Source: Aegilops tauschii subsp. strangulata
Lineage: Eukaryota > Streptophyta > Magnoliopsida > Poales > Poaceae
DNA: 64,000 nucleotides
Reading direction: 5' to 3'
Assembly: GCF_002575655.3 (NCBI RefSeq)
Contig: NC_053040.3
Span: 223,896,628-223,960,627 of the forward strand
In this document: positions 24,401 to 35,650 of the stretch, in pieces
Numbering within the stretch: position 1 is the stretch's first letter
Layout of the letters: every line of letters starts with the position of its first letter
Translations under genes and position numbers: made by a program
The notes under the pieces: model-generated
What the model saw: only the letters and a program-made list of their open reading frames with translations
What the model was told of the DNA's origin: nothing
Database searches by the model: none

Positions 24401-24749
24401 CCATCGGCTGTTCCGTCCAAGCCGGTTGGCTCCCACGCGTTTCGTTGCCTCCCGATGAACACAACGCATTTCGTTGCCTCCCCATGAACATGACGACGAC
24501 GCAGTTTCTTCATTCTGACCCAGCCATGTACACGAGCCTTGGCCATATGTACGCGCGAGTAGGCGTTCGAGACCCCGCCCATATGTACGTAGGTGGCCGT
24601 ATTTTCTTTCTTGCACACTGGCTGCTGTACGTACGTGTACATGCTACATGTGAGCCTCTACTACGACACGTGCGCGCTCTACATCGACCAGTATGTACGT
24701 ACACGTTCGCGACCAGAATGACAACGCTACGTACGCTTCGACTAGGTGG

Positions 24750-26220
24750 GTCCCGACTGTCAGACACTTCCTTGCGTGCGAAGATATAGCTAGTGGGTCC
24801 CAGCAGTCAGGGGGGCGAATCGTTTTTTTTGCTCGGACGCACTTCCTTGCGTGGGAAGATGTAGCTGGTGGGTCCCAGCAGTCAGGGGGAAACGTTTTTT
24901 TCGCGAAATACGGTGGCCCGTCCGGTGGGTCCCAGCTGTCAGGTGCAGGAATAATTATTTTGCGCGTAATAAGGAGGCACTTCCTTGCGGCTGCCATGGA
25001 CCCAGCTGTCAGCCTCTCCACGTACAGTACTCTTCCGATGGAAGTCGGTCATTGACCACATTGACCACGCCGCGCCGAGAGCACCAATGCGGTGGACGAC
25101 GGCGAGGCCTAGGAAGGGGAGGACGCGGAGCCGGGGAAGACGCTGCAGTGGATGCCCATGCGGAGAGGAGTACGAGGGTTCACTGGTTCGGCTGCGGTGT
25201 GAGGCTGCCGTCGCCGCAGAATAACAGGGGGTGTGGGTGAGTAGAGGGATGGCCTGGCCAGCGGTGGGAGTAGTAGGGGGCGGTGATGCCTCCGCGGCAT
25301 CACAACCGGCCACGGGAGGCAGGAGCACGTGGCACGACCGGCGCTAGTTTGGGCGGCTGGAGCAAGAAGACCAGAGGTTGAAGAAGCACTACGGTCGTTG
25401 GATGGATATCGTACGGTCACTGGAGCTAGAATCGTTCATATATTGACTATAAGTTGACAAAGCCCTCTGTCCCCGTCAACTTAGTTGGCCCATAAGTCAG
25501 CCTCCCACTGTGGTGGGTCCCAGCTGGCAGGGGGGTATTCATTTTTTTGTGCGCAATAAGGAGGCACTTCCTTGCGTGCGAAGATATAGTTGGTGGGTCC
25601 GACCTGTCAGCGGAGGGAACGTTTTTTTCACGAAATACAGAGGCCCTTCCGGCGGGTCCCAGATGTCAAGTGGAGGAATCATTATTTTGCGCGCAATAAG
25701 GAGGCATTTCCTTGTGTGCGGCCGTGGACCCAGCTGTGAGCCTCTCCACGTACAGTCCACTTCTGATGGATGTCGTTCGTTGACCACGTTGACCACGCCA
25801 CGCCGAGAGCACCAGGGCGGTGGACGACGGCGAGGCCTACGAAGGGAACGACACGGAGTCGGGGAAGACACGGAAGTGGCTGCCCACACGGTGGAGAGTA
25901 CGAGGGTTGACTGGTTCGGCTGCCGTCCCCGGAAAGTAACAGGAGGTGTGGGTGAGTAGAGGGATAGATAGTCCAGGGATGCGAGTATATGATGGGGCCG
26001 TGAGGCCTTCCCGGCAGCACAGCCGTCCACGGGAGGCGGGAGCAGGCGGTTCCTACAGTGCTGGTTTGGGCGGCTGGGGCAGGAAGATCAGAGACTGAAG
26101 AAGCACGATTGCCGTTAGATTGACATCTAACGGTCTCACACTGGTAGAGTCGATTATTGACTAAGTTTCTTTTTTGAGAAACCTTGTGTACGCATGAACT
26201 TAGTAGGCCCACAAGTCAGC
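24750..26220 (+). repeat. Direct duplication, 728-bp period, within the CACTA element
   Basis: Two long copies share the order GGTGGGTCCCAGC-GTCAGGGG, AATAAGGAGGCACTTCCTTGCG, GGACCCAGCTGT-AGCCTCT, CCACGTACAGT, TTGACCACGCC-CGCCGAGAG and GGTGGACGACGGCGAGGCC. The GGACCCAGCTGT word falls at 24998 and 25726. Within each copy the GTGGGTCCCAGC word itself repeats two to four times. Confidence 0.85.
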
Positions 26221-27198
26221 CTCCAAATCTGTGGCAGATAACATAGAGCCCATTTGCTATTTTTTTATAATTTGCAGCCCATTTGCTAATTCTTAAGTAA
26301 TTTATTACAACCCATTTTCTGCCGAGGACCACGATAAAAAAGTTCAACCTTATTTTGCATATTTCGGTGGAGTCCAAACTTTTGTAATCCCAAAATGATA
26401 AACATTTTTAAAGAACTTATTGATTTTCCAAAAAAATCGTTTTGTTTTTGTAAGCAAATAAGACGTGGGACAATTGAGTTAGTTTAAGGGAAAACCAGTG
26501 GTAAAAAAATCAGCGCTAGGAGGGAAAACAACAACAAAAATAAGGATATAAATATGAAAAGGGAATTTTATGTATTTTCAATATAATGATACATGTATAT
26601 GAACTAGTAAAACTATAGGTAGAGATTAGAAAACGGATGTAGGACATGCGTTTCAAGAGGAAAATAGAACTGGGCTGCGTGTTTGATTCAGTAAAAAAAC
26701 TGACTGCGGATGTTGTAAGACAAAATATAACTAACGCTGGCGGGCCAGAGGCCAGTAGATACCTGCTGGATCTTTGTGCCCCGTTGTCGTCATGGGCTGG
26801 GCCTGTTAAAAACAAAACCAAGCCTGGGCAGTCTACAGCCCAGTTGAAACTTGCTGGACCTGAAAAAACAATATACGTGCTCAATAAATGAGAGAATTCT
26901 GCAAGTACAGACTGATAACTGGGATGCAACAGGGATATTGTTTTTTCATCGTGATAATAAGTGCATGCACTTGTTTCGAAAAATTTGGAGAACTGGGAAT
27001 TTGAACGACAGGTGCTTATGCTACCCATCAAATAAAAATCAGGTGCCTGAAAATTCGTTTCGAAACAAATGATTCAGCTTTATATCCACGTCGACCCTCG
27101 GCATAATGGTTGGAAGCAAATGCCAAGTTCATACCAAAAGATCGTTAACAACAATACCAACTTGCGGACGACAAGGTAGTACAAGTACCAATACCAAA

Positions 27199-27947
27199 CT
27201 AACTTATAATCTTTTTACTCCTAGCCCTAGTGTTTGTCTGGTAGAAAATCTTGCAGAGGACCAGCTCCCGCTCCTTCTCTTGCTCCAGGTCCCCGAGGTG
27301 GTACTGGTGCATCACCTAGTTGGTCCTCTGCTGGTCGAAGTTCTTGTTGGTGTGCAGCACCAGAACCTTTTTGCTGCCCGTCTGCCGGCCGTTGACCATC
27401 ACCGGCAAGGTATTGCCGGTGTTGTGCCACATCACGTGCATGCCACACTCCGACTGTATCTTGCGACGCGTCCACGTGCCCCTTTTGAACGCCCTGGAAT
27501 TGCGCTGGAAGAAATGATTGCTTAGGCCACTCAATGTGATACCTGCAGTATTGTCGAATACAGGTTTTAGTGTACGTAGTTGGCATTTTCATAACATCTT
27601 TGGCATGTTGCAGTCACTTGTTTCACTTTTTATTAACTGTCAAATTGTAATTGCTTCACCAGGTCTGCGTCTAAAAAGAAAAATAGAGCTATAAACAAAG
27701 GAATATGTGTGTGCAAGTACACGGCCGATCGGTGTCTTACCTGGAAGTTTCTCAGGATGGGTGTAGCATATGTCGTGCTCGCTGTCGATGGTTGGTATGA
27801 ACAAATCGATGAGAGGGTGAGATCTCGTGCTGTCAGCACTCACTTTGGCCTCAAGGTGCTCGATCAGCTCCTGATCCGTGGGATCGAACTTGACGCCAGC
27901 CGGCAACACCGGCCAATCCTTCTTCGACTTGCATCGGTTAATTCTAG
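27199..27947 (-). pseudogene. NAC-domain transcription factor gene, one in-frame stop
   Basis: Two exons on the minus strand: about 27947-27741 and 27542-27199, separated by a 198-bp intron with GTAAGA donor and TACTGCAG acceptor; joining keeps frame across LPG. The first exon encodes [20 protein letters not shown] (NAC subdomain A), [12 protein letters not shown] and [11 protein letters not shown]; the second [68 protein letters not shown] and KIFYQT, then stops at 27199. This is the NAC fold of the SND2/ANAC073 and ANAC075/SOG1-like subgroup, nuclear DNA-binding factors. Frame is broken by TAG at 27316-27318 exactly where relatives have Trp ([11 protein letters not shown]). No ATG is seen upstream of the first exon within its frame, so a further 5' exon is lost or unrecognised (an acceptor-like TAG lies near 27948). 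The C-terminal activation region is nearly absent. Probably a recently disabled gene, or a truncated factor if read through. Confidence 0.88.
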
Positions 27948-28233
27948 TTATATGGTACTCAATGTATGATCAATCGACTGTTTTAAGTGAATGATGAAAG
28001 ATTTCGACAGATAAGTAGTACTCCAAATCTGAAGTCCAGAATACCCGAACACGCCGCCGGGATTCTTGTGTCACCTCACGCGCAGCGTGTTGTCACGTCA
28101 ATTCAATATGTGGACATGATGAATAATTTGACCGACGTATACTAGTACTGCTACTGTACTACACTTACTAGTCGTATTTAGTGTCACATTTTAACCATAG
28201 GTTTAACTAACAAGTACGCACTTGAAGCCTAAT

Positions 28234-28320
<87 letters not shown>

Positions 28321-28495
28321 TTCTACACAGCATCTCCATCATCATTATCAGTACATCCTGCGCAGGTGAGTTAGGATGCACTTGATCCCAGAAAGGTATC
28401 TATCCTTCAAACCAGAGGAGTGCTTCAAACTAACAACATTACATAATATCCAACAAAAGAGGGTCATGCTACAGCAGCAGAATACATGGCTCAGT
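27948..28495. other. Intergenic between the NAC and first F-box gene
   Basis: AT-rich spacer with a long AT microsatellite (28236-28317). No exon or transposon terminus seen; the missing 5' exon of the NAC gene should have been here but was not found. Confidence 0.5.
28236..28317. repeat. (AT)41 microsatellite
   Basis: Eighty-two bases of uninterrupted AT dinucleotides; self-complementary and likely highly polymorphic. Confidence 0.98.
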
Positions 28496-30350
28496 CTAGA
28501 TATTAGTACGAATCAAGTTGTGCATATTTGCTGTTGGCATGAACCACATCGCCGCATGTCGGGTTTGCAAAAGCCATCCATCGCATGGAAGCTTGATGCC
28601 TTTCACACACTGAAGATTATCTGGCAACAAGCTGTGTCGACGAATCTCTGGATATGGTGATTCATGAAACCCATGGTATGATGTGTAAACACAGTCCCCC
28701 CTGGCGAATGGAAGTTGCATAGCACGGTAATCATCGCCGATGATATGATCAATGATTGGTTGGATGATCGGATAATTGAGCCTGAGGAACATGGAGTGGT
28801 TGCCGAGGCTGTAAACCCGCCTCCGGTTGAATACGCCTGGCCCAATGGAGCTGAGATCTTTCTCGAACACGAAGCAGCCATAGCCATCAATGTCACGAAC
28901 GCCCCAGGCATTGTACTGCATGTGGTTTGATGTAATGGTTTGGTCAATTTGGTACCTACGAATGAGCACCAAATGACCGCCGTCAGCTGAACAAGCGATA
29001 AACCACCACCCATCGGCTGGTATGATTCCAGGTCCTGGAATCATGAAGGCCAGCGCATTTGCGTCTGCTGCAACAATTCAAATTGGAGACCAAAAGGACA
29101 AAAATAAACAATCATGTTCAGAGTATGTGTGGAATTAAGATTATTATAACAGTGACACATATCATAGACAGAGAATTGCAACGCCGTGGTCATAATCATA
29201 CCCCAAGTTAAAAAAATAAGGCAATGGCTTTCATATTCTAGCAATATGTCATGGTTCAAACATCATGTAACAATGAGAGGAAAACAACTATGACAGAGCC
29301 TACTCATATTCTACCATAGCACTTACCACTACTGTTCTCATATCAACTCTAAGCAATAACATGCGTTGTTAACAAAATCTTGGAAATGAGAGTAACATAT
29401 AGCAATCATGATGTTATGCTCATAATATCTATTCTAACAATCATTAGATGCCAATTGTTCTCATATCAACTCTAACAATAACATGTGTGGTCATAAAAAT
29501 CTAGGAAATGAGAGGAACATATAGCAATGATGTGGTTATAGACATACTATCTATTCTAAATTTGTAACAATGAACAGGCAGTCGTATTCATAAGGTAAAG
29601 ATGAGATGAGATAGAACAATTACACGATGATAGATTCCACCAGTATAGGCAGCCAATCTGTGCATTGACCGCGTAAACGATGCCATCATGCACTATAGCA
29701 TCAGACAGAAATGTTGCCTCAATAGGATTGATGATGAGCCATAACCATGTATGGCGACCGGATTCCAGATAGACTAATCCCATGTTGAACAAGGCAATGA
29801 GCTTGTAATCCATGTAGTCTTCTGATGGTGTGGGCACTTCGCAGATTACAACTTTCAGCAAATAGAGGTCGAGCCAAAAGCTTGACGCGTCTCGTGCGTA
29901 GTAGGCAGGAGTGTCCGGCGGGCTACGAGGCTCGATGGCGGCTGTATCCAACGATGGAAGGGTGATCTCTCGCTGGGTGTAGATATCCACGAGACGCCAC
30001 AGACTACCGGATTGGTGGATGAGGACGATCTAGTTGGCCTTCATGCCCGCCCAGTAGTGGTCGCGCATGAAGGACAGGTGGACGGGTAGTGGTAGCATGT
30101 CGAGGGGCACCACGGCAACCTCCATAGGATCGTCAAGTCGGTGTCTGGGCCACCTGTGAGGATCGGGCATCAGCAAGCAGGGTGTCTTGAAAAGAGCCGG
30201 CCGGTTGCAGACGAGTAGACGGTACAAAGACACCGAGCATGCGGCCAGACGGACGGTGCTGAGTAGGTCCATACGATTACAGATCTGCTCCAAGAGAACA
30301 TCGGGGAGGGAATTCCAATCGCTGCTCTGCGTGTCAGTCGGTTCTGCCAT
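28496..30350 (-). pseudogene. F-box / DUF295-like gene, one in-frame stop
   Basis: Starts at ATG 30350 (MAEPTDTQSSDWNSLPDVLL). The first exon carries an F-box (DWNSLPDVLLEQICNRMDLL, STVRLAACSVSLYRLL) that in such proteins binds SKP1 in an SCF ubiquitin ligase, then a DUF295-like region (IVLIHQSGSLWRLVDIYT, DYKLIALFNMGLVYLESGRH, DAIVHDGIVYAVNAQIGCLY). A TAG at 30030-30032 interrupts it (MKAN-stop-IVLIHQ); sequence on both sides stays in frame. An intron runs from about 29620 to 29075 (acceptor TGAATTGTTGCAG); the donor is unclear. The last exon (ADGWWFIACSADGGHLVLIR, IDGYGCFVFEKDLSSIG, GNHSMFLRLNYPI, RGDCVYTSYHG) ends at 28496 and looks complete for the DUF295 C-terminus. Grass genomes hold large, rapidly decaying families of this type. 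Function not assignable; probably a single-mutation pseudogene. Confidence 0.85.
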
Positions 30351-30498
30351 TGGGGTTTTCGGTGCCTGCGAGCCAGCGGGGAAGTCGATTCGGGCGGGCG
30401 AGCGAAGAAGCTTCTCCTCGTGTGGCCGAGCAGTGAGCGGGGGGATATGGTACGCGCGAGCTACCAAGGAAGATAGCGCGGGCGGGCGAGCAGTGAGC

Positions 30499-30514
30499 GG
30501 GGGGGGGGGGGGGG
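30499..30514 (+). repeat. Poly-G run upstream of the F-box gene
   Basis: Sixteen consecutive G residues, about 150 bp upstream of the F-box ATG, between two copies of CGGGCGAGCAGTGAGCGGG-like sequence (about 30425 and 30485). Confidence 0.9.
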
Positions 30515-30989
30515 ATGGTGTGCGGCCGACGATGGGGAAGAGAGGGGGAAGAAGAAGAAAGGAGGAAGAAGAGTGGAAGACGGGGAAGAAAGTGCATTAA
30601 ATCTCAATTCTACTAGTACTACTACCAGGATATACCGTCCTTCGGAGTGTAAATAGTTACACCGATGACATGTGGGTCTACCACGAGAGGGCCCATATGT
30701 CAGTTAATGGAGGAAATAAGCGTGCTCTACTGGCAAACATGATGGCAGTACTGGGTAAGGCCGATTTAGTAACACCAACACGCTGGTTTAACTTATTAAT
30801 TAAGTGTCCCATCTGCTGCAGCGTGTATTGTCACTTCACTGCGAAGACTAGTTGAATAGTTCTCTCTGACCGAGATGGGGAATAATGGATCACGAAGACT
30901 TCCTTTCTATACTATCCCTATGCCTCTACGCTCACTTCACTCATTTTGCTCCGTACGTAGTCACTTGTTGAAATCTCTAGAAAGAAAAA

Positions 30990-31046
30990 TACTCCGTATT
31001 TGGGAACAGAGGGAGGATTTTACTCCGTATTTGGGAACAGAGGGAG
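30990..31046. repeat. 31-bp tandem duplication of a Stowaway-like terminus
   Basis: TACTCCGTATTTGGGAACAG then AGGGAG occurs at 30990 and again at 31021. The CTCCGT and AGAGGGAG(TA) pieces look like Stowaway MITE ends, suggesting a broken or duplicated terminus. Confidence 0.6.
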
Positions 31047-31237
31047 TATCACCATATGGAGGGAACAGAGGAAGCTTAAAATATGAACATCTCAATGGAG
31101 GGAGTAAGCCCCATGCATGCATGCATGCATGCAACATGCAACACTCACACGTACACATGGACGCACGCAACACTCACGCACCCATGCGGCACACAACACT
31201 CGACGCAACATACACGCTCATGCTCAAGTACTCAACC

Positions 31238-31285
31238 TACTCCCTACGTCCGTGAAAGACTGTACATTTAGAGGTTTACACATTG
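31238..31285. mobile_element. Stowaway MITE left-end fragment
   Basis: TACTCCCTACGTCCGTGAAA followed by GACTGTACATTTAGAGG matches the left end of a Triticeae Stowaway, but no inverted right end is found nearby. Confidence 0.45.
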
Positions 31286-32400
31286 ACCAGGGCATAATTA
31301 ACGCCCAAAAGTAGCAGACTTATGTGTGCATGCGACCATTGAGAGAAGAAGATTAAATGAAGGTCGTTGCATGCTGTAATTAAGGATAGACAAGTAGCCT
31401 ATACCTAGAGCACAAGTTGGTGCATTAGTCAATCAATATCGATTTAGATTAAAGCTAAATGCATTGGAAGTGTAGATGTACTACACTCTTTGTTTTTAGC
31501 TGATTTCTTTGCTCTGCCAACTGACAGGTGGGACCCAGAAACCAGGTGACAATTTAACCAGTCAACAAAGTGCCACGTCGACTATGTGGCCGGTCAGTAG
31601 GGTGCAATACGGTGCTCTACGATAAGCTAGTGATCTTATAATCACCGCAAAACTATATATAGTGACCGTAAAGAGCGTATTGTTACATACGTTGACTGCC
31701 AGTGTATTTATCTCGTTTAAAATTAAGCCATATTAACCGGAAAGGACGCAGTATGGACTAGTACTAGTACTACTTTGATCTGTCTCGTCAACTCGCCGAA
31801 CGAGGAGAAGCTTGCTTACTACGCCTCTCCCTCGCCCACGCACGCGGTGGTTCGCAGGACGAGGAGAGGGTTTTGACTACAGCGCCCTCTCCCTCTCCCT
31901 CTCCCTCGCCCTCGCGGTGGACGTGCAGCAGTTCAATCAGTGTCAGATTGCCAGAAGCATATTGTAATGTAGTATCATCATTGTTGGACCTTCCGAAGAG
32001 GCGAAGAGCCAAGTGCAAGGTTCACACGAGTACGAACTGTTGAACCTCCCGAAGAGGCAAAGAGCCAAGCACAAGGTTTTATAGGAGTTGTCGTCCTAGA
32101 AGGAGTGTACTACAACTATAGCGAACGATGCTACTGTATGATGCCGCCATGTCACGTATATCCAAAGCCGTGCCACCTTTTTTTTTTCTCAAAGAGCGTG
32201 TTGGAGCCCGTGCAACAACCATACAAGTTGCACATACACATAACACATTTACTAGTAATAAATTCTAAAGTACAAATGCCCAGTATGCCACACAAGTTCA
32301 TCTCCAATTCATGTGATAAATTTGTGCACGACTAGTCTACATATATTCACAGCGCTACCATTCACAATTTACCGTACTCCACTTACACGTTATAGATGGG

Positions 32401-34183
32401 CTACATGTCCTCCTCCAGGTTCCAGTCCCAGGTGTTCTTCATGGATGGCACGATCCATAGCGGTGGGCAACGGGAATCATTGTCGCAGCATTCTAGTCCG
32501 GTTCCACACGATGGAGACTCATCCAAGCTGAAGCGGCATAAATCAGGGATAGCGTGTCCCAGCATGTCGTTCATCCGGCGGTGCGCACTGAAGACACAAC
32601 CATGCTTCATGAACGGCAGGCCTTCCGTGTCGTGCACGGAAGGTGGCATCCGCTTCACAATGGGGTAGCTGTCCCCAATGAAAAGCGAGTACTCTCCAAG
32701 AGTGTTCCTCGGCACCCACGTAGCATCACGGGGTTCGAACTCGGCGCCGTTCATCTGGTACACGCGACATCTCAGATGGACACATGGTGACATACATAGT
32801 CAAGGTCCATGCATAATAATGTTGTGCTCAAATATGGCGGTCAGTAATACTGTGCAGCAAATAGTACTACTCCGGTATAGAGGAAGTAAAATAACCGACT
32901 TATTATATATAGCCACTCTTGGCTACATGGATGAGATAGTAAGACATGGAAAAACAAAAATGGTGGCAGCTAGTGGGTTCAAGTCTTCAAGGGCCTAGCT
33001 AGCTATACGCGTCCTCCAAGGTAAAAGTACTCCTACTAGTACTAGTAAGTAGAGTACAAGTACAACAATGAAAGAGAAGGCAAGAGGGTTAAAAATGGAA
33101 TACCTGGGTAGATGGTGACGGTCCGATCATGGTAGATTGTGTGACCATGTTGCACATCAGTGGTACCATGGGTAACGACTGCTAAGATAGTTCATCCCAA
33201 TATGCCAAAGTCAGCTACAAGGTTCCAGGTTAGACCGAATCGCGGATGCAAATGCACATCCAGGATCGGCGATCTTATTTTGATCGGGGGATGACTGGTC
33301 CCTGCAAAATAATGGAGTACCGTTAGGGATGCAAATGATGGTTTGTGCATTCCGTTTGTAATCTCCCGTACCGTAGGATGGCAACCAGATGAAACAAGTC
33401 CCCTGGTTTGTCACCGTGAAGATGCGTCCTAGATGGCGCACGGCGTCTTCGAACGTGTAGGGGTACAAATTTGCCGCCGCCAACATGCGCCAGCCTCTGC
33501 CGTTACTGCCTCTTGCATTGATGGCAATCCTTATGTCGAACACCGCGATCAGATAGTAATCGTCGTAGCCGCGTCGCTTTGTCGGCGGGTCCGCAATTGC
33601 TATCTTCTTCAATCTCATGTAGGCATCATCATACGTATTCAAGCCCAGCCAGTCCGGAAGGCTGATCCCAATGGTGGAGAAGGGGTCTACCGGAACGGCC
33701 GCACTGCTGTGGATGTTGTGCAAAATGATGGTGGTATCCGGCCGGAGGTATGCAAGCCAATCTTCGTTCGCACTGACCCAGACCTATATATAAGACGGTG
33801 GGCAGCGGAGAAATTACGGGATGGAAATGGAATAACTAAGTACTACATGATCAAACTCCATTACTGACCTGCTCATCGGACAAAATCCGACAACCTCTCA
33901 ACGTCGGCAACTCTAGCGGAGTCAACGTGCAACCATGGCCAGGGAGCGGTGGACTGTTCGAAGGATTGTCCCATAGAAGAACCTTCTCCTTGAGGACGCA
34001 TGGAAGACCAACAAGCATGGCCTTTTCCCAAGCCTGTTTAAGCACCGTCTTGAAAAAGTTGGTGCAGGAAGCACCGAGTCTTGTGGCGGTGAGGACGTCG
34101 GAGCGGCGTGCGATTTCTCCCAGAGGATCGTCGTCCAAGGTCTCCCAGCCCCGACGAGGAGGAGAACCGCCTGGTGAATCCAT
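32401..34183 (-). CDS. Second F-box / DUF295-like gene, possibly incomplete
   Basis: Starts at ATG 34183 (MDSPGGSPPRRGWETLDDDP). Exon 1 (34183-33869) has an F-box-like segment (GWETLDDDPLGEIARRSDVL, TATRLGASCTNFF). A clean 85-bp intron (donor GAGCAG/GTCAGT, acceptor TATATATAG) leads in phase to exon 2 from 33783 (VWVSANEDWLAYLRPD, DYYLIAVFDIRIAINARG, NLYPYTFEDAVRHLGRIFTV). A further possible small exon lies near 33170-33110 (DVQHGHTIYHDRTVTIYP before GTATTC). The last exon ends at 32401 and carries the DUF295 C-terminus (VYQMNGAEFEPRDATWVPRN, LGEYSLFIGDSYPIVKRM, GCVFSAHRRMND). The segment equivalent to PADGWWF-LVLIRR of the neighbouring gene was not found, so the gene may be decayed or my exon model incomplete. 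It lies in the same orientation as the first F-box gene, 2 kb upstream, and they are likely diverged tandem relatives. Confidence 0.6.
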
Positions 34184-34400
34184 GGGAGCAGCGATGAACT
34201 GCCTTCTCTTCGGGGGGAGGGGAACTGGCGAGGAGGAGATACGAGCGTAGTAACCGCAGGGCCTCGTCCCTTCCAACTGTAGATCGTTCCTTAGCGAAGG
34301 GGTGAGGCTATTATTTACTACTAGTACTAGCATTATGGGACGTTATGGGATTGCATTATACTGTAAATAATAGCACTAGTGAGAAATTTTTGGCACTAGC

Positions 34401-34458
34401 TAGTAGTTTTTAGCATGGATTAAGAAATTTTGGGTTTGTTTTTGCTATTTTTTGTACA
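34401..34458 (+). repeat. 58-bp dispersed direct repeat, copy 1
   Basis: TAGTAGTTTTTAGCATGGAT, then TAAGAAATTTTGGGTTTG and TTTTTGCTATTTTTTGTACA; nearly identical to 36541-36598. It lies just left of a partial Stowaway end. Confidence 0.85.
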
Positions 34459-34465
34459 CGCCAAC

Positions 34466-34505
34466 TAGTGTCAAAAAACGTCTTACATTATGTGACGGAG
34501 GAGTA
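34466..34505. mobile_element. Stowaway MITE right-end fragment
   Basis: AGTGTCAAAAAACGTCTTAC, then ATTATGTGACGGAGGAGTA, matches the right half of the intact Stowaway at 36453 and ends in a CTCC-complementary terminus plus TA. The left half is missing. Confidence 0.6.
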
Positions 34506-35650
34506 CGTACTCGTATTGTAGCAGTACTAGTACTACTTTCTCAACTAGTAGTGCGATGTACTGTACTTCTAGTATAGTGCACCAGTTTTGAACTCTTGAA
34601 TCTCAGGGCCAAGGAGCTACAGTTGGAAGTGGAGGGTACTACTGCTCTCTAGAACCATCGCTGTACTATCAATGCAGGGAAAGTACACCTGCGTAGTGGC
34701 CTAGTGGGCACTCTCGATGCTCTATTCAGCCGCTCCTCTCACGTAGCTGGCCTACTCAGCCGCTCCTCTCACGCACACACTAGCAGCCTGTTTATCAGCG
34801 ACGGTTACTGCGGGGGCAGAACATTTGAGTTATTTGATACAGCGAGACTAGGCTTTTCGCTTCCATTTGTGGAGGTGTAATGGATCTCGTCGGACTTTGT
34901 TAGTAGTTCCTTCTTTATGAATGAGATGAAGCAAAGCTTTTGCCTCTGTTTCAAAAAAACACGTCAAGAGGAATTTCTTATATAGTAGAGCCGATAATGG
35001 AGTGAAGTCCATGCGTGCAACGTCACAAGCTACAGAGTAGTAGTAGAGCACTTTACGTACAGAGCCATATTGTACAGTTCCCAATGCCCTGCCAGGCTTT
35101 TCCGGCTCCTCAGGCTTAATTGGAAGGCGCTAGTTTAAATATGCTACTAGCTGATGAGGAAGCTGCAAGCAAGGTGCGGCTAGGGCGAGCACGCGAGCCA
35201 CGAGATGCTGGGAAGGAAAACCCGTTCACGTGGCTAGGCTATCTAGTGCACCCAGATTGTGGTGTCGCACGTCCGTTTGACTTAAAAACTCAAACTACCC
35301 ACGTAAAATATTGGCTCGCAGCGAAGTTACTATTAAAAAAAAGGCCGTCGTGCGTTCGGCCGGAATCAAACCCACAAAACGAGGTATACACTCCCGCGAC
35401 CACTAGTAGTACTCGTTGGAGTACAACGCAACCTAGAATCGCCTTTTGTCGCTAGTAGTACATTGTTCCTTACAAGAAACCCCTAATAATGCAAGAAACC
35501 AAGAATAATGCCAAGAAACTACTACCACTTGAATACGTGGCAGACTTAAGATAAGACTACCTTATCAACCATTGTTCATGCTCTTACCAACCAGCCCTAC
35601 CAAGAAACGACTACTCTACAAAGTGCCGTTATAGGCACGTTTCAACCCAT
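34506..35650. other. Intergenic DNA without a supported gene
   Basis: Contains a duplicated word (CAGCCGCTCCTCTCACG at about 34728 and 34757), an isolated tRNA T-arm-like sequence near 35357 without a cloverleaf, and no supported exon. Confidence 0.5.

Larger units (their letters stand above)
23126..27085 (+). mobile_element. CACTA transposon, 5' end and subterminal region
   Basis: Starts CACTACAAAACAAAGACAC at 23126, the diagnostic terminus of plant CACTA (En/Spm) elements, followed by short inverted motifs (TATGACA/TGTCATA, GACATTCTTTGG). Next come dense subterminal arrays (23490-24060, 24061-24400) and a 728-bp duplication (about 24760-26220). The AT-rich part around 26230-27085 is consistent with CACTA interior of Triticeae families such as Jorge. 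No TNPA/TNPD transposase is recognisable and no matching TTTTGTAGTG terminus was found, so the element is non-autonomous or truncated on the right; that boundary is approximate. Confidence 0.75.
30600..32400. other. Spacer between the two F-box genes
   Basis: Upstream region of the first F-box gene and downstream region of the second. It holds MITE-like fragments, an ATGC repeat near 31114-31134, a CTCCCT hexamer run (about 31888-31912) and a 57-bp-spaced repeat (CCGAAGAGGC-AAGAGCCAAG at about 31993 and 32050). No exon identified. Confidence 0.5.

Noticed and set aside
23543..24616. 357-aa, 340-aa and 313-aa minus-strand frames, a possible long protein
   Set aside because: Three frames are open through the CACTA subterminal tandem repeats; periodic DNA explains them and no transposase motif is present.
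26646..27072. Small frames at the end of the CACTA fragment as a captured gene
   Set aside because: Short, unsupported by splice sites, and no recognisable domain.
35340..35400. tRNA-like T-arm sequence (reverse of GGTTTGATTCCGGCC)
   Set aside because: No acceptor stem, D-arm or anticodon arm could be folded around it.
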